A stretch of DNA of 64,000 nucleotides, taken from the NCBI GenBank assembly GCA_963931925.1, contig OZ007575.1:41138925-41202924 (forward strand), read 5' to 3'. Made by a program: the position numbers and the translations under genes. How positions within the stretch are numbered: position 1 is the first letter of the stretch; each line of letters starts with the position of its first letter. The notes beneath the pieces are model-generated. The model saw nothing but the letters and a program-made list of their open reading frames with translations, ran no database searches and was not told the origin of the DNA. Shown here in pieces: positions 30,755 through 41,895 of this stretch. The stretch is from Onchidella celtica (taxonomy: Eukaryota > Mollusca > Gastropoda > Systellommatophora > Onchidiidae).

Positions 30755-33465
30755 CTGCATGTAGATAAAAGTAAATAAATATCTGTGTAAACCTTTGATG
30801 TGAACAGAGAAAGAGACACACAGAGAAAGCAGACATTGAAACATACGACAGAGATGATATCATGAAACTGATAATCTATCAAAATGTGTGAAAAACACAC
30901 ATACTGTTGCAGGCCATTCCCATCTAAAGCCAGTTTACAACCTCAAATCATTCAAGAAAAAAAAAACGGACGCGTATGGTTCGACAGAACAGGGACGAGA
31001 ACTGCATTAATTAATCAACTCCTGGCTGTCTGGCTCTCCATTTGAAAACACAATTATAATTCAACCTCAACTTTAATTTATTAAATGGTCTTATGCACTT
31101 GTATACAAACCCTGGATCACAGTGGAATGATTTTCCTATACACTTCCTTCTATGAGAGTCAGATTCAATAAAACCGACGACGTTGACAACCCAGTTATTT
31201 GATAGATATTCAATGTGCTCCAATTCACTACAAAAATGCCACTGGTGCATAAAATGACATCAATGCTGCTGAGAGAAATAAAGCAACGCTTTCCAACGTT
31301 CACAAGTAGTGGCAAGGAGAGAGAAAAGTCTTTTATAATTATATGAAAAAAAGAAATACCATGTCACCGTGCCTTCCCTTGTCAATTTGTCCGAACAATC
31401 AATAATGTTCTAATGATTTTTTTTACCCAGGTGTAAATATCACCACAGATTCTAGCACATGCAAAGTTCTTTGATTTCATATATTTGCAAACTCTTTTCG
31501 AACTCGTTTTGTTTATCTAGCAAAGTTCTATTCAGTCGAGACATTTGAGCGTTTATTAATTAATGATGAGAGACGTGGTTATTGTATTTGCCCAGTGACA
31601 TCATTAAAGTCGTCCTTGGGATCTGATAAAGCACACAAAATGCATCCCATGTTCCTACAGAAGAAAAACTGAATAGGCAAATGGGATCATTAGGGGCTGG
31701 AATCCTAGAGCACAATAGAACTATAACTATTTAATTGCTCATATCAAGGAATCAAAAATCTAGCTAGCGAGTAGTTCCAACTTTGCTTATATATAGACCG
31801 ACATTCTATGCCATATGCACTGATGATAATGGTTTGGATATTTGAAGACCACATAAAAATCATTACACATCGCAGGCGTTCACTGCGGACGAATATGGAG
31901 CTATCTCGATTCCTAGATCGGCAATCACTCTGGGGGAATATGGGGATAACTTAGAAAAGAAACTACTTTTCTACGTCAAAAAGAGGTTTCTAGCAGAATA
32001 TTATCCATTGTTTTAGTAAACAATTATAGTTATTTCGCATATCTCTGAACGCTGTTGGTCACTTTTCGCGGTAGTTCCACCTAGCCTAAACGAGCCTGCA
32101 CCCAACGCGTAAATCTGATTTTCAGGAATCTAAAAAAAAAACAAAAATGAAGCCGTGGGAATTACTCTGAAGTGCATCATTTTGTCAAAACACTTGAAAA
32201 GAGAAATGGGCGATCACAAAGGTAAAGGAAAGGAAGATTATTGAAACGAAAGGCAAGGTGAAGAAGAAAAAATGGCTAGGCAGAACCACAAATAGAGCAA
32301 AAGTGAGGGAAAATAGAAAGGCGAGAGGAAGGATGCTGCAAGAAAATTAAGCTCATGAAGTGATGTGAAAAGAGCAGCGGTGGTGGAAAAGTACATGATT
32401 TCGGAAGGAAAAGATAAAACACATTGAAACGGAAAGAAACAATAATTTGTACAGCGATGGGAGAAATGATAGTTATGTCAAAAATGGAGTAAAGAACGTA
32501 AACAAACAAAGCGAACTACCTTGTCAACTTAAGTATCACCGTCAGTTACATGTGATGTATGCAGTAGTATGTGATGAAGCTGCTGATGAAATGAGCCCAC
32601 GGCTTATATAGTGAGCAAAGTTGGTCACTTGCCTTATTTCAAAACCTTACCAAAACATAAATCATGTTGTTTGTGCCTGACCCAGCTATCACAAACAAAT
32701 CCAGTTGCCATTTTTTTCCCCACTAAGACCTGACAAACAAGTTATTATGATGCCGCGGAACGATTAAAATTAATGTATTCCATTTTCAAAAAAACTAGGT
32801 GAATATCCTTTCAGCATTGGATTAAAAGCTGGTGACAAAAGCAACGGGTGATGTTCATATAAGGTTCATTTCAATCTTCTTTTCGGCTGCTAACAGGATG
32901 AACTTCTATCGCTGCCGCATGCTTCATGTTTGAACACGGCATAAGAGTCCTTTCAGAACCAGTGGCCTGTGGTAAGAATAAACACTTCGACATTTTGAGT
33001 GCACGGATTTGGGACCTGGCTAGGGCTGTTTTTCCAAAAGGCCCATTGTGCACGCATCCGTCGTCAAGGCTGTTCTTTGAAAGATTTTAAATAAACAACT
33101 TATTGAATTTTTGCTTTCGTTTTTTTTTTTTTTTAATCAATGTTCACATATTTTCTCCACGCTTTCAGGCAGCTATTCAGACACTGTCAAAAGTGACTCA
33201 ATGCTGAAGTAATAGAAACAAGAGACATCTATTTTGTATTAATGTAATATGAATTACCCAAATTACGATTTAAACGTGTGCAAAATATTTTGTTTTAAAT
33301 TAAAAAATAGCCACAAAAACCTGGCCACTGCACTTCGAAAACAAATGTCGAATTCCTACATCTTAAACATAATCGGATACCGAATAAGACTGAGTCGTTC
33401 TTTCGCCTGATTATAAAGTTCTGAGAGCAATAAACAATAAACCAGTTTCTCACGGGATTAGAAGA
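30755..33465. other. Region upstream of the SLC26 gene, no gene seen
   Basis: Presumably promoter and first intron of the SLC26 gene, then intergenic DNA. AT-rich, with a purine-biased stretch around 32200-32480 and a poly-T run at 33120-33134. Confidence 0.35.
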
Positions 33466-33473
33466 TAATTTAA

Positions 33474-34434
33474 GAGAAAGAGTGAGAGAGACGCAGACAC
33501 AGACACAGAGAGAGATAGAGAGGAAGAGAGAAAGAGAGAAAGAAGAAACACAGAGCGAGACAGAGAGAGGGAGGGAGGCGGACAGAGAGAGGCAGAGAGA
33601 GAGGGAGGTAGACAGAGAAAGGGGACAGAGAGAGGCAGAGAGAGAGGGAGGTAGACAGAGAAAGGGGACAGAGAGAGGCAGAGAGAGAGGGAGGTAGACA
33701 GAGAAAGGGGACAGAGAGAGGCAGAGAGAGAGGGAGGTAGACAGAGAAAGGGGACAGAGCGAGACAGAGAGAGGGAGGGAGACAGAGAAAGGGGACAGAG
33801 AGAGACAGAGAGAGGGAGGGAGACAGAGAAAGGGGACAGAGAGAGGCAGAGAGAGAGGGGGGTAGACAGAGAAAGGGGACAGAGCGAGACAGAGAGAGGG
33901 AGGTAGACAGAGAAAGGGGACAGAGCGAGACAGAGAGAGGGAGGGAGACAGAGAAAGGGGACAGAGAGAGACAGAGAGAGGGAGGGAGACAGAGAAAGGG
34001 GACAGAGAGAGGCAGAGAGAGAGGGGGTAGACAGAGAAAGGGGACAGAGAGAGGCAGAGAGAGAGGGGGGTAGACAGAGAAAGGGGACAGAGCGAGACAG
34101 AGAGAGGGAGGGAGACAGAGAAAGGGGACAGAGAGAGACAGAGAGAGGGAGGGAGACAGAGAAAGGGGACACAGAGAGACAGAGAGAGGGAGGGAGACAG
34201 AGAAAGGGGACACAGAGAGACAGAGAGAGGGAGGTAGACAGAGAAAGGGGACAGAGAGAGACAGAGAGAGGGAGGTAGACAGAGAAAGGGGACACAGAGA
34301 GACAGAGAGAGGGAAGGAGACAGAGAAAGGGGACAGAGAGAGACAGAGAGCGAGGCTGGGACACGGAGAAGAGCGAGAGCAAAGAGAGGAGAGAAAGAGA
34401 AGAGAAGAGAGAGAGAGAGAGAAGGAGAGAGAGA
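33474..34434. repeat. Polypurine minisatellite, ~43-bp unit
   Basis: The plus strand is almost pure A/G with scattered C and T. Units of 41-43 bp read GACAGAGAAAGGGGACAGAG followed by AGAGRCAGAGAGAGGGAGGT or close variants. About 20 units, then GA and GT runs. The 348-codon minus-strand frame across it is a repeat artefact. Confidence 0.93.
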
Positions 34435-34689
34435 GAGTGTGTGTGTGTGTGTGTGTTTTCGTGGATTTCTCTGGGCGCGGTAGCGAGATTTTTCACCAGT
34501 TCAGGCTGGATAAATTACTACTTTTAATGGTTTCATTGACTCATATTTGGTTGTTTTTTGATGAAAAATAATTATTTGAGTTCAGGTCATTGATTTAGAA
34601 ACAGTGAGATCTGATTTATGTTTGTTACATTTGTTTGTGCATTTGTTTGTTTGCATATGCATAGCGTTATGCACGACATAGCTATTTTA

Positions 34690-35245
34690 TTTCCCTCCAA
34701 CCAATGGCTTTCTTTGTCTTCTCTCTCTCCTCCTGTTTCTTCTCTCCTTCATTTCCATAATCTTGGCTTCCTGGTCTCTTTTCTTCTTTCTTTCCATGCC
34801 TCTTTTCTTCCCTCTTTCTTTCCTTCCTTCCATGTCTCTTTCCTTTCCCCTTTCCTTCCTTCCTTCCTTCCATGACTCTGTCCTTCCTTCTTTCTTCCAT
34901 GTCTCTGTCCTTCCCTCTTTCCTTCCTTTTTTCCTTCCTCCTTTCCTTCCTCCTTTCCTTCCTCCTTTCCTTCCTTCTGTCTTTCTTTCCTTCTTTCCTT
35001 CCCTCTTTCCTTCATTCTTTCCCTCCTCCCTTCCTTCCCATTCCTTCTTTCCTTCCTTCCATGACTCTGTCCTTGAATCTTTCCTTCCTCCTTTCCTTCC
35101 TTCTTTCCTTCTTTCCTTCCTTCTTTCCTTCATTCTTTCCCTTCTCCCTTCCTTTCCCCATTCCTTCTTTCTCTTCTTTCCTTCCATGTCTCTTTTCTTC
35201 CTTCTTTCCTTCCCTTCTTCCTTCTCTCCGTCCTTTCTTAATTCT
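34690..35245. repeat. Polypyrimidine tract (CTTT/CTTC)n
   Basis: About 550 bp of C/T on the plus strand, mainly TTCC, TTTC and CCTTCCTT units with interspersed CATGWCTCT blocks at intervals. Frames on both strands are low-complexity artefacts. Confidence 0.92.
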
Positions 35246-35259
35246 TTCTTAAGTGCACC

Positions 35260-36578
35260 CTTCTGCCGTTTCTTTCTCCTGACGGATTAATCAGTGTGAA
35301 ATCAAAATCAGTACTTTCATTATTTCCCCACTTGAGATCTGTAGGTTATCAGTTGCACGTTTCACAGCAAAGCTTCCAAAACGCACAAAGAAAACGCGAT
35401 TAATAACGAAAAAAACAATGATACAGAAGGGAAAAGACTCGTAAATGCTGAAAATGTAAACGTCGACAGACCATTACATTGGCCACATAAACCACGTTAT
35501 CTGCGATGACAAAATTCTCCCACAAAATTGCTGTTAAAACCTCTGGATATAAATTGTGATTGATCCAAACTGATACAGATTGTACCTTTGTGGTTCCACA
35601 TATATATATAACTCTACACACTTTCAAAACTAAGATGATCTACACACTCAACCTGTATAAGACAATTTACAATATTACAAAAGTTTCGAGGTTACAACCC
35701 GCTTCTCCTAACCATCCACAACCGTCACTGATTTCTCCACTGTATCAGTCCTTGAACTGGGTCAACTTGAAATTATTGAGAAAAATTGCATAGTTTTCAT
35801 TCTTGCAATATTAATGGCACATTACAAGCAGCCAAAATACCAACCTTGAAATTGAAAACACGTTAAATTTAGGTCAGCTCTTCATGACATTTGTGTAAAT
35901 GCCCTGTTTACAATAACATGCTTGAATGCACACTTACGGGAGAGCTGAATTAGCAGAGCCAATTAGTCTATGAATTCTGCATGTCAGTTGTCACATACAC
36001 GCTAGTAGTGGGTCAAGTCACGCCTGTTTTGGTGTCAATGTGAGATGTAGACTACGGGACCTCGTACACCGGAGAAACCGAAATTAGTCTGCCTCGCTAG
36101 TTAATTCAAAGGAAGTTTAAGTTTGAGTCATGTCGAAAATTAGAGAATTTTTTTACAACAGTATTGCTGCAAAGGAAAACGAAACTTAGACCCAAAAGAA
36201 AAATTTAATGTCGATTTCAGGTCAATGATATTTCAAAGTTGAGCAAACAAAACTGAGCTTACAACAACCTAATCAAAGAGACTGGTCTTGCAAAAATAGG
36301 TGAGAATCACTTCGCGATTTTTCGTTTACAATGCGTTTGGCACTTGTCAAGCTGTTTCACACTTCCGAATTATTCAACTCCTTATTATCATATTATAAAG
36401 GACGTAAGGCCTGCAATGTAATCGTGAAAGGCTTTTTAACCGCTGAACGCTAAATTCTACAAAATATTACTTTTTACAAAGAAAGACTTAAACGTGCAGT
36501 TTGGCATATTTTAAAAGGTTTTGAGGATCGCTATATTTTTAATAATTTCGTTGACTTTGAGGCACAACTGAGTTGAAT
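35260..36578. other. Intergenic, no gene seen
   Basis: AT-rich, single-copy looking sequence. No exon supported. Confidence 0.4.
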
Positions 36579-36874
36579 AGACCCTTTTCACTTCCTGGTC
36601 ACCATTGTTTGAGGGGAGCCGCACGGCTTCGAAAAGCACCATGTAGGGCAAAAACCTCCACTTGCCTTAGTGATGGCATCTGAATACATGCACAGTCTAA
36701 GCAAAGATACATTTTTATGCCAGAACCAGCACGCAACGGGTTTGTACAGTTGGGTGCCCAACAAGAGGATGGCATCGTTCGACCGTTGTCCACCGCTTCC
36801 GCCCTACAAGTGGGGCACGCCGCCATTTTGTTTGCAAATCACGTGATATGGAGGACGGTAAATGAAAAGGGTCT
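36579..36874 (-). mobile_element. 296-bp inverted-repeat cassette carrying the start of a THAP gene (P-element-like)
   Basis: Bounded by a perfect 12-bp inverted repeat, AGACCCTTTTCA / TGAAAAGGGTCT. Inside, on the minus strand, are a CACGTGA box, an AAAATGGCGGC (YY1-like) start region and then the first ~23 residues of a THAP finger. THAP fingers form the DNA-binding head of P-element transposases, so this may be a P-element end reduced to a MITE. No target duplication was found. Confidence 0.45.
36707..36826 (-). CDS. THAP-type zinc finger N-terminus, first exon or relic (partial)
   Basis: On the minus strand MPSSCWAPNCTNPLR is followed by AGSGIKMY. This matches the N-terminus of the THAP DNA-binding domain (Met, then C-x4-C, then G-[IV]-x-[FY]). 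The expected FPK, W and HF parts do not follow in frame; after KMY the frame reads unrelated residues. So either a donor lies at the GTATCT around 36710-36705 or the domain is truncated. An upstream in-frame ATG (36824-36826, MAACPTC) overlaps the AAAATGGCGGC motif; the canonical THAP start is the ATG at 36773-36775. No second exon was found downstream. Confidence 0.4.
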
Positions 36875-37061
36875 TATGAAGAAAGTGTTTCGACATTTTG
36901 AACCGGAGAAAAGACTTCAAGCAAAATTAAAAAGTATGACAGGAAATTTTGTTAGGCGCCTTAATTTACACATTGGTGATGGAAACTCAACTTTAAAAAT
37001 CACATCTGTTTATTGTCTGAGTCAGGGGGCCAACTAGTAATACTAAAGCCGCAAATATTTC

Positions 37062-37223
37062 ACGCCGAATTTCCAGTTGAGCAAAAAGTGGAGTTGAAAC
37101 AAACAAGAAATAAGGTCGCGTAGTGAATTTGGTACAGTGATCAACCACATAAATCGGAATAAAGTAACTCCATCTCCTGGCACTTGATAGCGTAGCACTG
37201 ACGTTGACCCAAATATCCGATGT
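37062..37223 (+). repeat. Triplicated repeat, copy 1
   Basis: Shares AAAAGTGGAGTTGAAACAAA, GTCGNGTAGTGAATTTGGTA and TGATCAACCACATAAATCGG with copy 2 at 38569. It ends AATATCCGATG. Confidence 0.75.
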
Positions 37224-38568
37224 GGTCTAAAATGTGTACAAAACGCGCATGTCATGATTTCGGGTGAAATTGCGCTTTGTTTTATATTAATGATTCGTCG
37301 GTATCTTGTTTGTTTAATATTTGTGTCCAGAAAAACAAAAATGCCCGAATGACTTAAATGTGACTCAATTGACCAAATCCGATTTGACCATTAGGTTACA
37401 TTTTTTTTTTTTCCGCTTTGCTCGCGCCAGGCTTCTTGGCGACCCATAAAGTATGCACGCTCGAATTTGGTCATTTTCTCTCCTCCCCTCCCGCCTTGAT
37501 GAGTGCACGACCATTAAAACGGTGGATGTCCACGATATGGTCTTGAGGTTCTAAAATTTTAAATAGCATTTAACATAAACTATCTGACTATTTCATTAGA
37601 AACATGATTTTACTTTGCTAAAAGAAAACGTTTTAATTCACTACCAGATATAACAAGAGTACGTACGCCGCCAAGAAACCTCCCTGTCCTTCTATCCCAG
37701 ATACACTTTTCATACCCTTGGATACACCCTATATCCCCCCTCCCCCACCCCACCCCACCCCCTCGGAGAGTATGCTTTCTAACTGGCTCACTACCTCAAG
37801 ACGCTCCCAGCGCTCCATTCGAAAAACACCTACATCAGATATTATATCAAAATTACTCTGAAAAATATTCTTTGTTCGATTACCTGTAATGTAGCATTTT
37901 ACCACATTTCTCCTCTACAGCCATATCACTGATCACCGCCTTTCAAAGAGGGCAATATTGAGAGCCCTTGTTCTCTAAAATTAATGAAACTAGCTGGAAG
38001 TGAATCAGTTAAAATGTGCCTTGGTGATTAATAACACCTCCCTGCAAGCTTTATTAGTTTCACTACCAAGATAACTTTAAAACGGTGATGATGATAAAGA
38101 TGATGATGATGATGCTGACGAAGACACTAGTGTCGTCAATAAACGGGGATAATGTTGATGACGTTCCACTACATGTTTCATCTACTCGTTTGTGTTTGGC
38201 TCACCTAGTTCTGGTTTTCGAGAATTATCAGAGCGTGTTTTCTAATTGTAACAAACATCATGTGTGGCGATATTCTTCAATGCATTTGAAAACAAAGACA
38301 GCCACGTGTGAACTATTTGCGGTTTTGCGCACTTGACAGCATGTACGCAACGTGGTTTTTGTTTTGACAATCCATGCCGTTCACGTGATCTCAGTTTGGC
38401 TAATAATGTATCACTAAATAATCACACATGCCCGATTACTTTCTGAACCAAAGTTCTTGCACAGGATCACACTTATTGCAAAGCTCTTTCGTGGAAGTGC
38501 AATTTAATCATCCTGGCGCTTCATTTACTCGGTCATCTAAGAGGGTATAAATTAGGACAGCTAATTGT
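37224..38568. other. Intergenic between repeat copies, no gene seen
   Basis: Contains C-rich simple sequence (37735-37760) and a GATGAT run (38083-38115). Nothing else supported. Confidence 0.4.
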
Positions 38569-38703
38569 GCTAAAAGTGGAGTTGAAACAAATAAGAACTA
38601 AGGTCGAGTAGTGAATTTGGTACATTGATCAACCACATAAATCGGAATAAAGTAACTCCATCTCCTGCCACTTGATAGCGTAGCGTAACCAAAATATCCG
38701 ATG
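38569..38703 (+). repeat. Triplicated repeat, copy 2
   Basis: Nearly identical to 37080-37223 apart from a ~9-base deletion near CGTAGCGTAAC. Lacks the leading ACGCCGAATTTCCAG block. Confidence 0.75.
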
Positions 38704-39358
38704 CAATATTATGTAATAATATTATACTATAATACAAATATATATTATAATTCACAAATTCTCCAAATTCTCTTTTATTAGGCCACCTACAATAACCCAA
38801 AATTTGCACGTAGGTTCAATACCGTGGAGGGTACGTCAAGGTTTGGCTTGGCTTTTGAGCTTGTAAAGGGAAAGAATAGAATATATCAGTTACTTCATTA
38901 TTTTATTCATGATACGTGCCAAAAGACCTGGGTTGCCTAAAAGTCAAAGTAAAATTTCTTCTCCTATGTCATATTGTTTGCGTGAAATCACAAAATGTTT
39001 AATTCTCATGAATGAAAGCATTATTAAATGCTAAACATACCACAGGTAGTTACCATAATATAAAAGTAAAAAATGCAGTATTTTGTATATTGCATTATGT
39101 GGTTGTTATAAATCTAATCTACAGAGAAAGATGACTTATCGTATGTTATGCACTACGGAGATAATGACTGATTGATACTTGCATGTTGTTATCTCCTATT
39201 TCCGAGTTTTTTCTCGCATCCAGTCAGGGTAATCTCTGGAGCCGCCCAGTCAAAAAGCACCAACTTTGGCCACAAGAAGTCTCCTCATCAGCCGATCCGC
39301 CATTGGGTAGACTTTGGTTGCAAACGGTGGCGGTTTGGGCTGTTGCTTTGTTTGAATA

Positions 39359-39505
39359 CAGTGGAACCTGTTAAACCAACAATTGTATTACAGTATTAAC
39401 AGTAAACTCGTAAGGAATATGGAAGGACTACGGCGGGACCATAGAAATCTTTCGGATAAAGGGAAATTTCTTGTTATCGGCTTTCGGTTTAAGCAGGTTC
39501 TACTG
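39359..39505. mobile_element. 147-bp Tc1/mariner-pogo-type MITE
   Basis: Ends CAGTGGAACCTGTTAAACC and, inverted, CAGTAGAACCTGCTTAAACC: imperfect repeats of ~20 bp flanked on both sides by TA. The CAGTRGAACCT end is typical of pogo/Tigger elements. No coding capacity. Confidence 0.72.
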
Positions 39506-39720
39506 TATTTGTTTTAAAAGAGGCGTTTTTACATTCCGCGACTTTAGTCCTTGTTTGTTCTATCTTCATTTTCTGACAAAACTGGTGATCTTTTAGTATA
39601 CAGAAGCGGTATAACAAATTCCCCCTTTGACACACAGTTGTGTAGACTGCGTTGTAGCACTTATCATGGTGTTTCACAAATCCGATTATTCTAACGCTTA
39701 TCATGACACTAACAACGCTT

Positions 39721-39780
39721 AACGTCGAATTTCTCAGTTGTGCAAAAAATAAAGTTGGAACAAGCAAGAACTATGGTCGC
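39721..39780 (+). repeat. Triplicated repeat, copy 3 (partial, diverged)
   Basis: Reads AACGTCGAATTTCTCAGTTG then AAAGTTGGAACAAGCAAGAA and GGTCGC, matching only the first 60 bases of copy 1. Confidence 0.55.
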
Positions 39781-40071
39781 TATTTCAAGACCTAGAGCAA
39801 TTAATATTTGACGGCCTTTCAAGAAAATTCAATGCGGTGCACTTTCCCCTTAGGCTGCACGTAAGAACAGCGTGCATACCGCAATAATGCCTGTGGGAGA
39901 CTGTATGTGACACACGCGCAATTTGGTGCGCTTTCGCTCCTAGAGATGAGAGGGAGAGGGGGCGGAAGGAGAGAGAGAGAGAGAGAGACTCTGAAGAGAG
40001 AGGGAAGGTGGAGAGAAAGAGACAAGCGGAAACAGGTTTGTCCGGTGGTTAACTATGGCTATTATTAATAC

Positions 40072-40901
40072 CAGTAGTCTCCGCCTAAGAACCCGGTCAA
40101 CGGGAGACAGAAAAAGCGGGTTCTTAGGCAGACCGGGCACTTAGGCGGATGCCAAAGGATGCCACCCATATTTGACTACCCGTGTCCATGGCTTATCCCC
40201 CTTGATTGCTCGGACCTGGGTCGTGACCTCATGATGAAAATTAAGCGTTGAACATTAATCTTAAAATTAAATTTTTTTTTTTTTGCGAATGGTCAAAGTT
40301 ACGACTTATGGCTAGCAGAATGCTCTTTTCTTACAGTGATGATTGTGTAACGAATGGAATGATTCAGACTGAACAATCAATTTGTGAATCACAGATGCCG
40401 ATTTTAGACAACCTGAGGACTAGTGATACCCTGTGTAATAACCACAATCAGCCCTAAGCACATTGTGCATTGCAAACCAAGCACGTGGTCAGTTACGTAA
40501 AAAATTCTGTCCATCGAGTTAGACAACAATAGATGTTAGGTGATGACTATGCTAATTTAGTCTAGGAGTGGCCTGCTTGCACACGAAAGACGTAACTGGT
40601 CTCCACCCTTTGTACGGTTCACCTCCCCCAACCTTCCTTCCACCCGTTCTCTTTCACTGTACTGTGTGGCTTTGTTCTATCCCGTCTACTTGAAAGACAA
40701 TTTTGCGTTTAATAATATGGACATTTTTACATAAAAGTGTGCTCGTGTCTCGGTCAAATGCCGAGTTCTTAGGCAGATTTTTCGTTTCACAGCGGGTTCT
40801 TACGCATGTAAATTACAGTGAAAAAATTCGGTTTCGCGGCAACAGCGGGTTCTAAGGCGGATCGGGTTCTAAGGCGGCGAGTTCTTAGACGGAGACTACT
40901 G
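40072..40901. mobile_element. 830-bp pogo-like inverted-repeat element with subterminal repeats
   Basis: Terminal inverted repeats CAGTAGTCTCCGYCTAAGAA at both ends. The motif CTAAGAACCCG recurs several times within ~60 bp of the left end and ~160 bp of the right end in opposite orientation. A 69-codon frame in the middle (about 40248-40457) is the only possible coding relic, and I cannot name it. Flanking TA dinucleotides sit one to two bases off the exact ends, so the insertion site is not clean. Confidence 0.62.
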
Positions 40902-41895
40902 TGTACTAGCCGACTCGGGCAAGATAAATCTTGCAGATTTTCCTTGTACCGACCTCGGCTGTATATATCTAGATCTAGATTACATTAATAACGGCACTTG
41001 GATTCGAGGCAAAAGGGAATAAATTGTTTTGTTGTATCACAATTCCTTGCAGAATACCTAGGTGAGATGAAGTTGACTTTCGGCCGGCAGTGTTTAAAGG
41101 GAAGCGCAAAACCAAACTTCCGATCACACTTTACGATTCTACTCGACGAGAATGCGTCTCTTATTTTATGGTTTAAAAAAAAAAAAAGGTGAATAAATCA
41201 TGTTCAAGACTGAATTTTGTATGAAACAGGTGTGTCCACGAAATTAATTATCGTCAAATTTTGATGCTGTACCCAATGTTTCATTATTTATTTTTTTGAT
41301 GGCGTAGTCACGAAGTTCTAGGTACCTACATATTGTGCTCACTTTCTGGCTCCATTATAGTGAGATTACCACTGTTATTATTATTCTCATCATTTATATT
41401 GTTGTTGTTATTGCCAATTTATTTGAATATATACATAAAATAAGCATTTGATTAAACATACGTAAATAAACGTTTCGAGGGGATAATGTGACAGTGGAGC
41501 GAGACTGGTGACGAACTCTGGTGGAAGAGCGGATTCTTTCATTAGAATAGATGTTTCGGCCTTTAACTCCAAGACATCTTCTAGAACCCCGGCCACACCG
41601 AGGTCGTGACTCTCGGCGTTTGTCATCCACCTTTTTGTCGCCACGATCTGGGTTTAAATCACTGCCGCTGGTTTTTAGTGCAGGTGTCTTATCCATTCTG
41701 CCAATACAGCCACTGCTTATGTGGTATAATTTTCGGCTACCCGGTATATGAATCAAGTATTTAGTAAATAGCTTGAAATCACCATCAATCTACTACCACT
41801 TACCAGGTGTTCTTTCAGATCAGTTTCATCCTGCGGACTGATAATCTGAACGAGATTTCAAGTTACCGTGGGGTAAAATGATACAGGGGTAAAGG
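40902..41895. other. Intergenic with a weak tRNA-like SINE head
   Basis: On the minus strand, about 41735-41650 has TTGGCAGAATGGATAAGACA and GATTTAAACCC, spaced like pol III A and B boxes, and is followed by a CCTCGGTGTGGCCGGGG body. It may be a SINE distinct from the 25-kb one. Confidence 0.3.

Noticed and set aside
33450-34496. 348-codon minus-strand frame rich in Ser, Leu, Pro and Cys
   Set aside because: It is the translation of a 43-bp polypurine minisatellite. All frames are low complexity and no start context or domain exists.
34687-35290. Long frames on both strands at the polypyrimidine tract
   Set aside because: Pure base-composition artefacts (Lys/Glu/Arg on one strand, Ser/Phe/Leu on the other).
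36717-37037. 106-codon plus-strand frame
   Set aside because: It is mostly antisense to the THAP-containing stretch and has no recognisable domain.
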